Positions 36,738-48,155 of a DNA stretch of 64,000 nt are shown piece after piece. Within the stretch, counting starts at the first letter, position 1. Each line of letters starts with the position of its first letter. Under the pieces are notes generated by a model, which saw only the letters and a list, made by a program, of their open reading frames with translations, did no database searches and was not told where the DNA came from. The stretch comes from Mesorhizobium sp. PAMC28654 (GTDB lineage: Bacteria; Pseudomonadota; Alphaproteobacteria; Rhizobiales; Rhizobiaceae): contig NZ_CP085135.1 in assembly GCF_020616515.1 (NCBI RefSeq), forward strand, positions 1,550,001 through 1,614,000. The letters run 5' to 3'. A program made the translations under genes and the position numbers.

Positions 36738-38126
36738 CTACGCCCGCCCCATCCGGTTCCAGGCGTCCAGCCCGGCGATCTTGTAGGCCTCGGCCAATGT
36801 CGGATAATTGAAGGTGTTGTTGACGAAGAAGTCGACAGTGCCACCGAGATTGATGACGGCCTGGCCAATGTGAATGAGCTCAGTGGCGCCCTCGCCGACA
36901 ATATGCGCGCCGAGCAGACGGCGCGTTTCGATCGAGAACAGCAGCTTCAGGAAGCCAGTATCGACGCCCATGATGTGGCCACGCGAGGTTTCGCGAAAGC
37001 GCGCGACGCCAACCTCATAGGCGGCGCCGCTCTCACGCACCTGTTCCTCGGACTGGCCGACCGTGGAGATTTCCGGCACGGCATAAATGCCGTAGGGAAA
37101 GGTTTCCGGCGGTGGAGGCAAGGGCACGCCAAAGGCGTGGCAGGCCGCCACCCTGCCCTGCTCCATCGAAGTTGAAGCGAGGCTCGGAAAACCGATGACA
37201 TCGCCGGCGGCATAGATGTTGGGCGCGGTTGTCTGGAAGGTTTGCGGATCGACCTTGATGCGGCCCCTTGAGTCGGCCTCGATGCCCACCACATCCAGGC
37301 CCAGGCTGCCGACATTGCCGGTGCGGCCGGCGGCGTAGAGCACGACCTCCGAACGAATGGTGCGGCCATCAGCCAGTTCCACCTCGGCGGTTTCCGGCTT
37401 GGACCGGATTTCCTTCACGGCGCTGCCCAGCCGGATCGTCATGCCGCGATCGCGCATCTGGTGGATGAAATCGTCAACGATCTCGCGGTCGACGAAATCA
37501 AGGATGGAATTGCGCGGCTCGACCAGCGTCACCGGCACGTCGAGCGCGGAAAAGATCGTCGCGTATTCGACGCCGATGACGCCGCCGCCGATCACGGTCA
37601 GCGTGCGCGGCAGGTGGGCGAGCTCCAGCATCTCGTCGCTGTCGAAGACACGGGTCTTGTCGAAAGGTACATCGTGCGGTCGATGCGGCCTTGTGCCGAC
37701 CGCGATCAGGGCGTGTGCGAAGCCGACCTCGCTGTAGTCGCCAGTATCCGTGGTCAGGCTGACCTTGTTGGGGCCGATGAATTTTACCGCGGCGCGCGCG
37801 CTCTTGACCGTGTTGCGCATGAATTGGTGCTGCAGCACCTCCACCTCGTGGTCGAGGGTCTTGTGCAGGCGCTCGACCAGATCGCCGACAGAAATGTCCT
37901 GCTTGACCCGATAGCCGCGCCCGTAGAAGCCGCGCTCGCGCCAGCCCGAAAGGTTCAGCACCGTCTCGCGCAGTGTCTTCGAGGGAATGGTGCCGGTATG
38001 CACGGAGACGCCACCCAGGCGTCGGCCCCTGTCAACCACCAGGACCGATTTCCCGAGCTTGGCCGACTGCACCGCGGCACGGCGCCCGGAAGGCCCGCTG
38101 CCGATAACCAGCATGTCGTAGTCCAT
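36738..38126 (-). CDS. sthA: Si-specific (soluble) NAD(P)+ transhydrogenase
   Basis: 462-residue flavoprotein of the pyridine nucleotide-disulfide oxidoreductase fold. FAD motif VIGSGPSGRRAAVQSAKLGK is at the N-terminus; NAD-binding VIGGGVIGVEYATIFSAL is central; YAAGDVIGFPSLASTSMEQG binds FAD again. The redox Cys pair of lipoamide dehydrogenases is replaced (GGVSVHTGTIPSKTLRE), as expected for SthA, which balances NADH and NADPH. ATG 38126 begins MDYDMLVIG; a longer start has no support. It ends two bases from the broken pump gene. Confidence 0.93.
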   Translation of the reverse strand: MDYDMLVIGSGPSGRRAAVQSAKLGKSVLVVDRGRRLGGVSVHTGTIPSKTLRETVLNLSGWRERGFYGRGYRVKQDISVGDLVERLHKTLDHEVEVLQHQFMRNTVKSARAAVKFIGPNKVSLTTDTGDYSEVGFAHALIAVGTRPHRPHDVPFDKTRVFDSDEMLELAHLPRTLTVIGGGVIGVEYATIFSALDVPVTLVEPRNSILDFVDREIVDDFIHQMRDRGMTIRLGSAVKEIRSKPETAEVELADGRTIRSEVVLYAAGRTGNVGSLGLDVVGIEADSRGRIKVDPQTFQTTAPNIYAAGDVIGFPSLASTSMEQGRVAACHAFGVPLPPPPETFPYGIYAVPEISTVGQSEEQVRESGAAYEVGVARFRETSRGHIMGVDTGFLKLLFSIETRRLLGAHIVGEGATELIHIGQAVINLGGTVDFFVNNTFNYPTLAEAYKIAGLDAWNRMGRA

Positions 38127-38331
38127 ATTGCCCCGTCCCCTCGCCTCTGTCCCAAATGCTTTGTTGCGCCGCAGCAAGCTAATGCTATCCGCTGCGCAAA
38201 TTCAACCGGCCTGCGCTTAGTGCTCCGTCTTTCGGTGCGTGAAAGGCTCGATCTTGATTCCGCCGCAACCGTTCACCATTTCTCTCACAGCGGCCTGCAC
38301 CCTATGCCAGGCCCGACAACGAGGAAATGAC

Positions 38332-38802
38332 ATGAACGCTCGCGTTCTCGACGGCGAAATCATCACTGGCAGGCTCGACGACACCCGGGCCTATGAGGGC
38401 GTGCGCACACGGCGCATCCTGGCCTTCGTGATCGACTACTGCATCGTCATCCTGCTCACAATTCCATTCGCGATCCTGGTGTTTCTGCTGGGCATCCTGA
38501 CGCTCGGCCTTGGCTGGATGCTGTTTTCCATCCTCATACCGGCCGTCGCCATCCTCTACATTTGGAACACGCTGGGCAGCACTGACCAGGCCACCATCGG
38601 CATGAAGATGATGGGAATCCGTCTTGACCGTCTGGACGGCAGGCCGATCGACGGCATGACCGCTGTCGTGCATTCGGTGCTGTTCTGGGCGGGCAACGTC
38701 ATCCTGTCGCCGCTGGTCCTTCTGGTGACACTGTTTTCGGATCGCAAGCGCACGCTGCACGATCTGCTGCTTGGCACCGTGGTCAGCCGGGCGGGTCGCT
38801 GA
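38332..38802 (+). CDS. RDD family membrane protein
   Basis: 156 residues from MNARVLDGEIITGRLDDTRA, preceded by GAGGAAATGAC. Two or three hydrophobic helices with the RDD-type features RRILAFVIDYCIVILLTIPF and DQATIGMKMMGIRLDRLDG, then LHDLLLGTVVSR. Function unknown; RDD proteins have been linked to ion transport or envelope stress. Confidence 0.85.
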   Translation: MNARVLDGEIITGRLDDTRAYEGVRTRRILAFVIDYCIVILLTIPFAILVFLLGILTLGLGWMLFSILIPAVAILYIWNTLGSTDQATIGMKMMGIRLDRLDGRPIDGMTAVVHSVLFWAGNVILSPLVLLVTLFSDRKRTLHDLLLGTVVSRAGR

Positions 38803-38942
38803 AACAGCCCTTCCAACAGCCGCTGCAGCCAGTTATGAGCAAATGTGAAGGCGGACAGTCAACCACGCCTTCACAATCCTGTTGAATTTTTCGCCGTCCG
38901 CGCCAAAGGTAGGGCGATTCGAAGGAGTGTTTCCAAGGCTCG

Positions 38943-39707
38943 ATGACGCAGCATCCGACCCAGTCGCCGCAGTTCTTCCTGACCGCGCCGTCGCCGTGCC
39001 CGTATCTCGAGGGCCAGTTCGAGCGCAAGGTGTTCACGCATCTGGTCGGCGACAAGGCGTCGGAGATGAACGACTTGCTCACGCAAGGCGGTTTCAGGCG
39101 CTCGCAGAATATCGCCTACAGGCCGGCCTGCGAAACCTGCCGCGCCTGTGTTTCCGTTCGCATTCTCGCGCAGGAATTCTCAGCCAGCCGCAACATGAGA
39201 CGTGTGCTGCAGCACAATGCGGACCTTGTCGGCGCCATGCATGACGCCGAGCCATCGACAGAGCAGTATTCGCTTTTTCGCGGCTACCTCGACGCGCGCC
39301 ATCGCCGTGGCGGCATGTCCGACATGACCGTGCTCGACTACGCGATGATGGTCGAGGACACCCATGTCGACACAAAGGTCATCGAATACAGGCGGCGGGG
39401 ACCCGATACCTTCATCACCGGCAAGGGCCAGGGCGAACTGATCGCGGTGGCCCTCACCGACAAGATGGCCGACGGCCTGTCGATGGTCTACTCCTACTTC
39501 AATCCCGAGTTCGAAGAGCGTTCGCTGGGCACCTTCATGATCCTCGACCACATCGCTCGCGCCAGGGCGATGGGACTGCCCCATGTCTATCTCGGCTACT
39601 GGGTCAACGGCTCGCGCAAGATGAACTATAAGATGCGCTTCATGCCGCAAGAGCATCTGGGCCCGAAAGGCTGGGAACGCTATGATCATGAAGCGGTTAC
39701 GCGCTGA
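38943..39707 (+). CDS. bpt: aspartate/glutamate leucyltransferase (L/F-transferase-like Bpt)
   Basis: 254 residues of the bacterial protein transferase family. The N-terminal Cys motif [13 protein letters not shown] and the GNAT-like body ([58 protein letters not shown]) match Bpt/Ate1-like enzymes. They attach Leu to N-terminal Asp or Glu as a degradation signal for ClpS/ClpAP. Confidence 0.93.
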   Translation: MTQHPTQSPQFFLTAPSPCPYLEGQFERKVFTHLVGDKASEMNDLLTQGGFRRSQNIAYRPACETCRACVSVRILAQEFSASRNMRRVLQHNADLVGAMHDAEPSTEQYSLFRGYLDARHRRGGMSDMTVLDYAMMVEDTHVDTKVIEYRRRGPDTFITGKGQGELIAVALTDKMADGLSMVYSYFNPEFEERSLGTFMILDHIARARAMGLPHVYLGYWVNGSRKMNYKMRFMPQEHLGPKGWERYDHEAVTR

Positions 39708-39837
39708 TCCGTTTTTTCCAAATCCTACCTTAAACTGTTTCAATGGATAGGCCGCTGGTCTTTCCGCCAATTGGCTGGAGAGTGTGCTATTGCGCCGACC
39801 ACCGCCAGCCGGCAAAATTCATTGCGAAAGTTGATGC

Positions 39838-40734
39838 ATGCCTTCCCATGATGCTCACACCAGAGGGCTTTTGCTTACGGCCATCGGCGGGCTAACGCTG
39901 ACCGTCGACATTCCGCTGATCCGGCTCGCGCATGGCGAGGCATGGACGATCCTGTTGTTGCGCACCGGCACCACCTTCGCCGCGGGGCTGATCATGTGGG
40001 CTGTCTGGCGTTCGCTCAGCGACAGGGCGCCGCAACTGATCCCCGGCAGGTCCGGGCTCGTCGTCGCCGTTCTCTACGGGCTTGGCTCCATTGCCTTCGT
40101 CACCGGCGTTTTCAACACCTCGACCGCCAACCTTGTTTTCATCCTGGCCTTCACCACCATGTTTTCGGCCTTGCTGTCATGGGTGTTCCTCGGCGAAAGG
40201 CCGAGACCGCTGACGCTGGGCGCAATGGCGCTCATGCTCGTCGGCATCGTCATCATCGTCGGCGGTTCCGTCGGCTCCGGGCATCTGTTCGGCGACTTCA
40301 TGGCGCTGTGCGCATCCTTGATGGTGGCTTCGGCCATCACCATCTCGCGCGCCAGCGGCAAGGACATGGGATTTACCGCCCTGGTCGGTGTCATCCTGCC
40401 ATTTGCCGTAGCGGTGTTCATGGTCTCCAAGGTCGGCTTCCAGGTGAACGCGCCGTGGTGGATCATTTTCAACGGCGCGGTCATCATGCCGATCTCGTTC
40501 TTCTGCCTCGCCAATGGCCCGAAATATATTTCCGGACCGGAGGTGGCGATGTTCTACCTGCTTGAGACCGTTCTGGCGCCGGTCTGGGTCTGGTTAATCT
40601 TTTCCGAAGCGCCAACGCGAAACAGCCTGATCGGCGGCACGATCCTGATCGTCACGCTGGTCGTCCATTCGATGTGGCAATTGCATGAAGGGCGTAAGCG
40701 CCGAGCCGCGCTCGCCGTCAGCCACCCAGCTTAA
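39838..40734 (+). CDS. DMT-superfamily (EamA) transporter
   Basis: 298 residues with ten hydrophobic helices in two EamA repeats (about 10-145 and 155-290), with AFTTMFSALLSWVFLGERPR ending the first and MFYLLETVLAPVWVWLIFSE in the second. A metabolite exporter of unknown substrate. The stop codon (40732-40734) lies inside the palindromic end of the repeat element at 40729-40807. Confidence 0.85.
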   Translation: MPSHDAHTRGLLLTAIGGLTLTVDIPLIRLAHGEAWTILLLRTGTTFAAGLIMWAVWRSLSDRAPQLIPGRSGLVVAVLYGLGSIAFVTGVFNTSTANLVFILAFTTMFSALLSWVFLGERPRPLTLGAMALMLVGIVIIVGGSVGSGHLFGDFMALCASLMVASAITISRASGKDMGFTALVGVILPFAVAVFMVSKVGFQVNAPWWIIFNGAVIMPISFFCLANGPKYISGPEVAMFYLLETVLAPVWVWLIFSEAPTRNSLIGGTILIVTLVVHSMWQLHEGRKRRAALAVSHPA

Positions 40735-40807
40735 GGCGCGTCGCGCTTTAAGCCTTCGTTTTTATGCATGTCGTCATCCCAAAACCGCTGCACACTTTTG
40801 GGCGACA
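40729..40807. repeat. rhizobial intergenic palindromic repeat
   Basis: The element starts with the palindrome GCTTAAGGCGCG/CGCGCTTTAAGC (40729-40753), then TTCGTTTTTATGCATGTCGT, then CCCAAAACCGCTGCACACTTTTGGG and a decayed GCGACA arm partner of TGTCGT. It looks like one of the dispersed elements of Mesorhizobium and relatives. It shares the AAAACCG...CACTTTT core with the element at 56214-56262. Confidence 0.65.
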
Positions 40808-40844
40808 AACATTAGATCCTACCCGAAAGCTTCGGCCTTCGAGA

Positions 40845-42050
40845 TCATGCGTGGGTCTTTTCCTCGGCGACGATTTCGATCCGCGGCGGACCGCCGGCAA
40901 GCTCGACGGGATCGGCCGGAACGGCATCCTCGACCAGTTCCACCTCGCGCAGCCATTCGCGCCAGATGGCAACCAGCAGCGCCATCAGCACCGGGCCGAT
41001 GAACAGGCCGAGAAAGCCCATCGTCTTGACGCCGCCTATCAGGCCGAAAAAGGTGGGAAGGAAGGGCAGCTTTATCGGCCCGCCAACCAGCTTGGGGCGC
41101 AGCGTCTTGTCGACGATGAACAGTTCGACCGTTCCCCAGACGAACAGTGCCACACCGGCCATCATCGAGCCGCTGGCGGCGAGGTAGATCGACACCAGCG
41201 TAAATGACAGTGGCGCACCGCCTGGGATAAGCGCCATCACGCCGGTCAGGGCGCCGAGCGTCACCGGCGACGGCACGCCGGCCAGCCAATAGGCGATACC
41301 CAGAACCAGGCCCTCGCCTATGGCGATCACGGTCATGCCGGTCACCGTCGAGGAGATCGTCGCCGGCACGACGCGCGAAATCCGCTCCCACCTTGTCGGC
41401 AGGATGCGCTCGCCGAGACGATCGATCTGTCCGGCGAAATGCTCACCGTCGCGATAGGCGAAGAACAGGGCGATCATCATGAACAGCAAGGTGAGGATCA
41501 GGCCGAACGCACTGCCGCCGGCGGCCAGAACGCCGCGATAGATGCTGCCGATATTGGCGCCACTGATCAGCTGGATCAGTTCGCCGATGCCGCCTGGGTG
41601 CCCTAGATTGGTCGTCCATTGGTCGTTCAGCCAGTCGCCGACCGCCGGCAAGGTGGTAATCCAGTGCGGCGTCGGCGCACCGTGCCGGTTGGTCTCGATG
41701 GCCCAACCAACCCATTCGCGGACTTCGTTGATGGCGTAGGTGCCGGCAAGCGCGATCGGCACCACGAGGAAGGTCAGGATGAACAGAATCGCAAGTGTCG
41801 CACCGACCGTCCGGTTGCCGCCGATCGCCACGAGCAGGCGCCGGTAGAGCGGCCAGCTGGCAAAGGCGATCACGAGGGCAGCCAATACCGGGAACAGGAA
41901 GCCATGGAAGAAATAGACGCCCGCCGCAACGATGAGCACCAGCAGCCAGCGCGCCGCCGAGATCGGCGGAATGACCGCCGACCTGAGTGGCGTAGACAGG
42001 CCGAACAGGCGCTGCTGCCGCTCTGGCTTCTGAATTTCATTGTCCTTCAA
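40845..42050 (-). CDS. AI-2E transporter family (PerM/YdiK-like) membrane protein
   Basis: 401 residues. Typical eight-helix AI-2E family protein: AGVYFFHGFLFPVLAALVIA and FASWPLYRRLLV near the start, a long periplasmic/soluble middle, and the conserved GALTGVMALIPGGAPLSF plus KLPFLPTFFGLIGGVKTMGF near the end. Translation begins at TTG 42050 with GGAG upstream. Substrate uncertain; the family name is broader than AI-2 export. Confidence 0.85.
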   Translation of the reverse strand: MKDNEIQKPERQQRLFGLSTPLRSAVIPPISAARWLLVLIVAAGVYFFHGFLFPVLAALVIAFASWPLYRRLLVAIGGNRTVGATLAILFILTFLVVPIALAGTYAINEVREWVGWAIETNRHGAPTPHWITTLPAVGDWLNDQWTTNLGHPGGIGELIQLISGANIGSIYRGVLAAGGSAFGLILTLLFMMIALFFAYRDGEHFAGQIDRLGERILPTRWERISRVVPATISSTVTGMTVIAIGEGLVLGIAYWLAGVPSPVTLGALTGVMALIPGGAPLSFTLVSIYLAASGSMMAGVALFVWGTVELFIVDKTLRPKLVGGPIKLPFLPTFFGLIGGVKTMGFLGLFIGPVLMALLVAIWREWLREVELVEDAVPADPVELAGGPPRIEIVAEEKTHA

Positions 42051-42230
42051 ACGCCACCACTCCGTGCCCGGGCATCACTTGCATCGCTGATAGAGGATCA
42101 TAGTGCAGCAATCGTGACGACAATCCAAATGGCAAGGAAAATGCGGACAAGCTGCAATGAAATCGGAGCGTGATGCAGATGCGCTCGCCAATTTCTTCCC
42201 TATCCGTGGAGAAATTGGCGCTTCGCGCCG

Positions 42231-44483
42231 CTATCCAAATTTACCGGTGCGTGGAAATCCTTTCGGCACCATGCGTCCAGCCGAGGCGCGGGCGCCAATC
42301 CATTCGGCCAATTCCTCCCGCGACTTGGTGAAGGTCCGATCGGCCGAATCCTGCCAGGAAAGGCCGGTTTCCAGAGTGAAGGCTTTCAGGTCGAGGACAC
42401 CGCCATCCTTGTATTTCTGCAGGCGAACGCCCTTGCCGCGGCCCATCTCCGGAATCTCGGACAGCGCGAATACCAGCATCTTGCGGTTCTCGCCAACGAT
42501 GGCGAGGTGATCGCCGGTCAGCGGCATGCAGCGCTTTGCCTCGTCGGGCGACTTGACGTTCATCACCTGCTTGCCCTTGCGGGTGTTGGCGACGACTTCT
42601 TCCTCCACGACGATGAAGCCGTTGGCGTCGTGGGACACCAACAGCAGCTTGCGCTTCGGGTCGTGCACGAAAGCAGTGACGATGTCCTGGTCATTGTCCA
42701 TGTCGACGATGATGCGGATCGGCTCGCCATGGCCACGCCCGCCCGGCAACCGATCGGCGCCGATCGTGTAGAACTTGCCGCCTGTGGTGAAGACCAGGAC
42801 CTTGTCGGTGGTCTGGGCGTGGAAGGCGAGCTTGAGGCTGTCGCCTTCCTTGAATGTGAGTGTCGAATAATCGGTCAGATGCCCTTTCATCGCCCGCAGC
42901 CAGCCCTTTTCCGAAACAACCACGGTGACCGGCTCGCGCTCGATCATGGCATGGGCGATATCGGTCAGGTCGTGCTCTGGCGCGTCGGCGAACTGGGTCC
43001 GGCGCTTGCCGATTTCGGTTTCCGGCCCGTATTTCTCACGGACATTGGCGACTTCCCACTTGATCGTCGCCCACTGCTTCTCGTTGGAGGCAAGCAAAGC
43101 CTCGATCTGCTTCTTCTCGGCGCTCAAGCCATCGAATTCGGTGCGGATCTCGAATTCCTCGAGCTTGCGCAAGGCCCGCAAGCGCATGTTGAGGATGGCT
43201 TCGGCCTGGGTGTCGGTGAGCGACCAGCGAGCCATCATCACTTGCTTGGGCTCGTCCTCCTCGCGGATGATGCGGATCACCTCGTCGATGTTGAGGTAGG
43301 CAATCAGATAGCCGGCAAGGATCTCCAGCCGTCGCTCGATCTCGCCGAGGCGATGCTTCGAGCGGCGGACCAGCACGTCGCGGCGATGCTCCAGCCATTC
43401 CTTGAGCACGCCTTTCAGCGAGAGGACGTTTGGCACCTTGCCGCGCGACAGCACGTTCATGTTGAGCGGGAAGCGGCTTTCGAGCTCGGTGAGCTTGAAC
43501 AGCGATTCCATCAGGATGCCGGGATCGACGGAGCGGCTCTTGGGCACCAGCACGACGCGGATGTCTTCAGCGCTTTCGTCCCTGATATCCTCGAGCAACG
43601 GCAGCTTGCGCGCCATCAGCAGCTCGGCGATCTTTTCGATCAGCCGCGCCTTCTGGACGCCATAGGGGATTTCGGTGACGACAATATTCCAGGTGCCCCT
43701 GCCCTGGTCTTCCTGGCTCCACTGCGCCCGGACGCGAAACCCTCCGCGTCCACTTTCATAGGCCTCGAGGATCGACGCGCGACTGTCGATGATGATGCCG
43801 CCGGTCGGAAAATCCGGACCCTGGACGAAATCCATCAGCTTGGTCACCGGCGCATCGGGATGATCGATCAGATGCAGGGCCGCGTCGCAAAGCTCAGCAG
43901 CATTGTGCGGCGGGATGGAGGTCGCCATGCCGACAGCGATGCCGGACGAACCATTGGCAAGCAGGTTCGGGAAGGCGCCGGGCAGCACGACCGGCTCTTC
44001 ATCCTCTTCATTGTAGGTCGGACGAAAGTCGACAGCGTCCTCGGTGATTCCTTCCAGAAGCAGCGTCGACACCTCGGTCATGCGCGCTTCGGTGTAACGC
44101 ATGGCGGCCGCGTTATCGCCGTCGATGTTGCCGAAATTGCCTTGCCCGTCGACCAACGGGTAGCGCATCGAGAAATCCTGCGCCAACCGCACCAGCGCGT
44201 CGTAGATCGACTGGTCGCCATGCGGGTGGAACTTGCCCATCACCTCGCCGACGATGCGGGCGCATTTGGCGAAGCCCTGCTCGGGATTGAGCCGCAGGAG
44301 GCGCATGGCGTGCATGATGCGGCGATGGACCGGCTTCAGTCCGTCGCGAACATCAGGCAGGGCCCGATGCATGATGGTCGACAGCGCATAAGCGAGATAG
44401 CGCTCTTCAAGCGCCTTCTTCAGATCGACCGGTTCAATATGATCGCCGCCGCCATCTTGAGGCGGCAAAAGCCTTTTTCCCAT
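42231..44483 (-). CDS. parC: DNA topoisomerase IV subunit A
   Basis: 750 residues. The breakage-reunion domain holds the QRDR region [19 protein letters not shown] and the catalytic Tyr in [15 protein letters not shown]. The winged-helix/coiled-coil middle ([20 protein letters not shown]) is followed by a beta-pinwheel C-terminal domain without a GyrA box, which favours ParC over GyrA. The length is also typical of ParC. Full length and intact. Confidence 0.95.
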   Translation of the reverse strand: MGKRLLPPQDGGGDHIEPVDLKKALEERYLAYALSTIMHRALPDVRDGLKPVHRRIMHAMRLLRLNPEQGFAKCARIVGEVMGKFHPHGDQSIYDALVRLAQDFSMRYPLVDGQGNFGNIDGDNAAAMRYTEARMTEVSTLLLEGITEDAVDFRPTYNEEDEEPVVLPGAFPNLLANGSSGIAVGMATSIPPHNAAELCDAALHLIDHPDAPVTKLMDFVQGPDFPTGGIIIDSRASILEAYESGRGGFRVRAQWSQEDQGRGTWNIVVTEIPYGVQKARLIEKIAELLMARKLPLLEDIRDESAEDIRVVLVPKSRSVDPGILMESLFKLTELESRFPLNMNVLSRGKVPNVLSLKGVLKEWLEHRRDVLVRRSKHRLGEIERRLEILAGYLIAYLNIDEVIRIIREEDEPKQVMMARWSLTDTQAEAILNMRLRALRKLEEFEIRTEFDGLSAEKKQIEALLASNEKQWATIKWEVANVREKYGPETEIGKRRTQFADAPEHDLTDIAHAMIEREPVTVVVSEKGWLRAMKGHLTDYSTLTFKEGDSLKLAFHAQTTDKVLVFTTGGKFYTIGADRLPGGRGHGEPIRIIVDMDNDQDIVTAFVHDPKRKLLLVSHDANGFIVVEEEVVANTRKGKQVMNVKSPDEAKRCMPLTGDHLAIVGENRKMLVFALSEIPEMGRGKGVRLQKYKDGGVLDLKAFTLETGLSWQDSADRTFTKSREELAEWIGARASAGRMVPKGFPRTGKFG

Positions 44484-44820
44484 GGGCTGGAACTAGCCGA
44501 GCGGGTGATTCGCGGCAAGGGGCGCATGCCCCCGCGGATGAATCCACGTCAAGTGCGCAACACGCGATCGCACAGCCAGGCATACCGCCCAACATCAATC
44601 TGTTACATGCCGCATCTAAGGCGGAATGCAACTAGACACAGCTATCCGATTTTCATGACAAATTCACCGATTTACGCAAAGACGTCCGGATCGGTTTGCC
44701 TTTCGACATGAATTTCGACCAATGTTCGGGGATACGCCTTTTTCCCGTCCAGTTCGTCACGGAATGGTGATGGCGCGCCGAATTGAAAAACAATTTCAGG
44801 ACACTCTCAGGGAACCCGCG
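44484..44820. other. divergent promoter region of parC and the secreted-protein gene
   Basis: 337 bases. A short hairpin GGGGCGCATGCCCC lies at 44519-44532 near the parC start. The half nearest 44821 is AT-richer than its surroundings and should hold the promoter of the secreted protein. AGGGAACC forms its ribosome-binding site. No gene or RNA motif recognised. Confidence 0.5.
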
Positions 44821-46011
44821 ATGACAATCAAACGCTCAACTCTCCAAAAACTCGCTTTCTCGACCTTCTTGTTGACGCTTCCTCTCAACGCGGCCCTCGC
44901 ACAGGATGCGGCGGTTGCCGACCGGTTGAAGGCAGCTCTCGCCGCTCAAGGCGTCGACATCTCCTGGACTGGCGTGACCGGCGATGATTCCAGCATGGTG
45001 CTGCAAGGCGTGGCCATCAAGCCGGCGGCCGAAAAGGAAGCGCTTGCCATCGGCGACGTCAAGCTTGAAGGCGTGACCGCCGCGGACGGCGGCTTTGACA
45101 TCGCAACCGTGTCGACGGCTCCATTCTCGCACAGCAAGGACGGCGTCACTCTCACGACCACCCCGTTCGTGATCCATGACATGACGGTTCCCGCGGAGGG
45201 CGCTACCGGTCCGCTGGGTTCGCTGATGATGTACAAGTCCGCGGAACTCGCGAACCTGACGGTCAAGAAGGATGACAAGACAGCGTTTTCGATGGACGGG
45301 CTTGCCATTACCATCACGCCGCCCGCGGACGGCAAGGCGATGGAGTTCTCCGGCACCACCGAGAAATACCATGCCGACCTCACCCTGGTCGATGATCCGA
45401 AGTCCAAGGAAGTCATCGACGCGCTCGGCTACCAGAACATATCGGGCAATTTCGAAGTGGCTGGCACCTGGCAGCCCACCGACGGCAAGATGGAGCTGTC
45501 GAAGTACGATATCTCCGTCGACAATGCCGGCACGCTCGGCATGACCTTTGACCTTGGCGGCTACACGATGGACTTCATCAAGTCGCTGCAAGCGGTGCAG
45601 AAGCAGATGGCGTCGCAGCCGGAAGGTGCCGACAAATCGGCACAGGGCATGGCGATGCTCGGCCTGCTGCAGCAACTGTCGCTCAACAGCGCATCGATCC
45701 GCTTCGACGACGATTCGCTGACCAACAAGGTTCTGGACTATGTCGGCAAGCAGCAGGGCATGTCCGGCAAGGACATTGCCAACCAGGCCAAGGCGATCGT
45801 GCCGTTCGGCATGTCGCAGCTCAACAACCCGGAACTGACCGCGCAGGTGACGGCGGCCGTCGGCAAGTTCCTCGACGAGCCAAAGAGCCTCGAAGTCTCG
45901 GCCGAGCCACCGGCAGCGGTGCCATTTGCGCTGATCATGGCTGGCGCCATGTCCAACCCACTCGACCTCCCGAAGACGCTCGGCGTCACGGTCAAGGCGA
46001 ACGAAGACTGA
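44821..46011 (+). CDS. secreted protein of unknown function (396 residues)
   Basis: The signal peptide (KLAFSTFLLTLPLNAALAQ) ends near residue 25. The mature part is rich in Asp, Lys, Ala and Met with repeated amphipathic beta-type segments (ITWTGVTGDDSSMVLQGVAI-like pattern; FEVAGTWQPTDGKMELSKYD), reminiscent of DUF2125/AsmA-like periplasmic proteins, but I do not assign it firmly. It ends at a strong bidirectional terminator shared with aspS. Confidence 0.75.
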   Translation: MTIKRSTLQKLAFSTFLLTLPLNAALAQDAAVADRLKAALAAQGVDISWTGVTGDDSSMVLQGVAIKPAAEKEALAIGDVKLEGVTAADGGFDIATVSTAPFSHSKDGVTLTTTPFVIHDMTVPAEGATGPLGSLMMYKSAELANLTVKKDDKTAFSMDGLAITITPPADGKAMEFSGTTEKYHADLTLVDDPKSKEVIDALGYQNISGNFEVAGTWQPTDGKMELSKYDISVDNAGTLGMTFDLGGYTMDFIKSLQAVQKQMASQPEGADKSAQGMAMLGLLQQLSLNSASIRFDDDSLTNKVLDYVGKQQGMSGKDIANQAKAIVPFGMSQLNNPELTAQVTAAVGKFLDEPKSLEVSAEPPAAVPFALIMAGAMSNPLDLPKTLGVTVKANED

Positions 46012-46031
46012 GCTTACAGCTTCAGCAAAAC

Positions 46032-46063
46032 AAAAGCCCGGCAGCGATGCCGGGCTTTTTTAT
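46032..46063. terminator. bidirectional terminator between the secreted-protein gene and aspS
   Basis: AAAAGCCCGGCA (46032-46043) pairs with TGCCGGGCTTTT (46048-46059), loop GCGA, flanked by A and T runs. Confidence 0.9.
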
Positions 46064-46095
46064 TCTGCATCGAAAGAACCGGTTCGGCGTGTTTC

Positions 46096-47892
46096 CTAAA
46101 CCTCTTTCTTCGCCACGGCGACGCGCAGCGACAATTCGCGAAGCTGCTGCGGGGTCGCTTCCGACGGCGCATTCATCAGCAGGTCGTAGGCCTGCTGGTT
46201 CATCGGGAACATGGTGATTTCGCGAAGGTTCTTGGCCCCGACCAGAAGCATGACGACACGATCGACACCGGCCGCCATGCCGCCATGCGGAGGTGCGCCG
46301 TACTGGAAGGCACGGTAGAGGCCGCCGAAGCGCTCCTCGACCGTTGCACGGTCCAGCCCGACAGTCTCGAACGCCTTGACCATGGTTTCCGGCAAATGGT
46401 TGCGGATACCGCCCGAGGCAATCTCGAAGCCGTTGCAGACCATGTCGTACTGGAACGCCTTGATGCCGAGCAGATCCTCGCCATTCAGCGCATCGATACC
46501 GCCCTGTGGCATCGAGAACGGATTGTGGGCGAAATCGATCTTCTTTTCGTCCTCGTTCCATTCGAAGAACGGGAAATCGACAATCCAGCACAATTCGAAG
46601 CGGTCGCGGTCGACGAGGTTCAACTCCTCGCCGGCGCGTGTGCGCGCCGCGCCCGCGAACGACACGAACTTCTTCGGATCACCGGCCACGAAGAAGGCAG
46701 CATCGCCTTCGGCCAGGCCAAGCTGCTGGCGGATCGCCTCGGTGCGCTCCTCGCCGATGTTCTTGGCGAGCGGACCGGCGCCCTCGATCTTTTCGCCTTC
46801 CTTGCGCCAGAAGATGTAGCCAAGGCCCGGCTGGCCCTCGCTTTGCGCCCATGAATTCATGCGGTCGCAGAAAGCGCGCGAACCACCGGTCTTGGCCGGA
46901 ATGCCCCAGACTTCGGCCTTCGGGTCGTTGGCCAGGATGTTGGCGAACACCTTGAAACCGGAATCGCGGAAATGGTCGGAGACGGCCTGCATCTCGATCG
47001 GGTTGCGCAGGTCAGGCTTGTCGGAACCGTATTTGCGCATGGCGACATCATAGGCGATGCGCTGGAATTTCTGCGTGACCGGCTTGCCGTTGGCAAACGT
47101 TTCGAAGACGCCGCGCATGACCGGCTCCATCGTCGACAGCACGTCGTCCTGCTCGACAAAGCTCATTTCGAGGTCGAGCTGGTAGAATTCGCCCGGCAGG
47201 CGGTCGGCGCGCGGATCCTCGTCGCGGAAACAGGGCGCGATCTGGAAATAGCGGTCGAAGCCCGACACCATGATCAGCTGCTTGTACTGCTGCGGCGCCT
47301 GCGGCAGCGCGTAGAAGGTGCCGGGATGGATACGCGACGGCACCAGGAAGTCGCGCGCGCCTTCGGGCGATGACGCGGTGAGGATCGGCGTCGAGAATTC
47401 GGTGAAGCCGACATCGCCCATGCGCTTGCGCATCTCGGCGATGATCTTCGTGCGCGCCACGATGTTCTTGTGCAGCGTCTCGCGGCGCAGATCGAGGAAG
47501 CGATATTTGAGACGGATGTCCTCGGGATAGTCCGGCTCGCCGAACACCGGCAGCGGCAACTCCTTCGCCGCCGACAGCACCTCGATCTCACGGGCAAAAA
47601 TCTCGATTTCGCCGGTTGGCAGGTTGGCATTCGTGGTGTCGGGCAAGCGCGCCTTGACCTCGCCGTCGACGCGGATGACCCACTCGCCGCGCACGGTTTC
47701 GGCGATCTTGAAGGCCGGCGAATCCGGATCGGCAACGATCTGGGTCAGACCATAGTGGTCGCGCAGGTCGATGAAGAGCAGGCCGCCGTGATCGCGGACG
47801 CGATGAACCCAGCCCGACAGACGAACGGTCGAGCCCACGTCGCTCTTCCTCAACTGGGCACAGGTGTGGCTGCGATAACGGTGCATTGTCAT
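46096..47892 (-). CDS. aspS: aspartyl-tRNA synthetase
   Basis: 598 residues. The N-terminal OB-fold ([20 protein letters not shown]), class II motif 2 region ([20 protein letters not shown]) and the large GAD insertion domain of bacterial AspRS are present, with motif 3 [14 protein letters not shown] near the end. Most alphaproteobacterial AspRS also charge tRNA-Asn; that cannot be decided here. The start could be 47892 or the ATG two codons later (MHRYRSHTC), which is the commoner family start; the ribosome-binding site fits 47892. Confidence 0.97.
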   Translation of the reverse strand: MTMHRYRSHTCAQLRKSDVGSTVRLSGWVHRVRDHGGLLFIDLRDHYGLTQIVADPDSPAFKIAETVRGEWVIRVDGEVKARLPDTTNANLPTGEIEIFAREIEVLSAAKELPLPVFGEPDYPEDIRLKYRFLDLRRETLHKNIVARTKIIAEMRKRMGDVGFTEFSTPILTASSPEGARDFLVPSRIHPGTFYALPQAPQQYKQLIMVSGFDRYFQIAPCFRDEDPRADRLPGEFYQLDLEMSFVEQDDVLSTMEPVMRGVFETFANGKPVTQKFQRIAYDVAMRKYGSDKPDLRNPIEMQAVSDHFRDSGFKVFANILANDPKAEVWGIPAKTGGSRAFCDRMNSWAQSEGQPGLGYIFWRKEGEKIEGAGPLAKNIGEERTEAIRQQLGLAEGDAAFFVAGDPKKFVSFAGAARTRAGEELNLVDRDRFELCWIVDFPFFEWNEDEKKIDFAHNPFSMPQGGIDALNGEDLLGIKAFQYDMVCNGFEIASGGIRNHLPETMVKAFETVGLDRATVEERFGGLYRAFQYGAPPHGGMAAGVDRVVMLLVGAKNLREITMFPMNQQAYDLLMNAPSEATPQQLRELSLRVAVAKKEV

Positions 47893-48155
47893 TGGTAAAG
47901 TCCGGGATTCTGGGTTGCAGGCCGAAGCATGACAGCCAGGCCCGAAATTCGGGCGAAAAGCGCATGAGAGGCAGGGTTTGTCAAGATAAGCGGCTAGTAG
48001 GACGCTCTCTACCCGGCCTGGCAGTGTGCAAACGCATCAAAGGTGCCACTGAATAGGCGCGCGGCAAATGCTGACGGCCCCTGTCAGGAGGACTGGCGTA
48101 TATCCTGCCGGTCGCGCCGAATGGCCCGAACCATCGATCATGATTGGAGAACCCA

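Noticed and set aside
42507..44711. 734-codon open frame antisense to parC
   Set aside because: Mirror of a conserved gene in GC-rich DNA; no ribosome-binding site or domain pattern.
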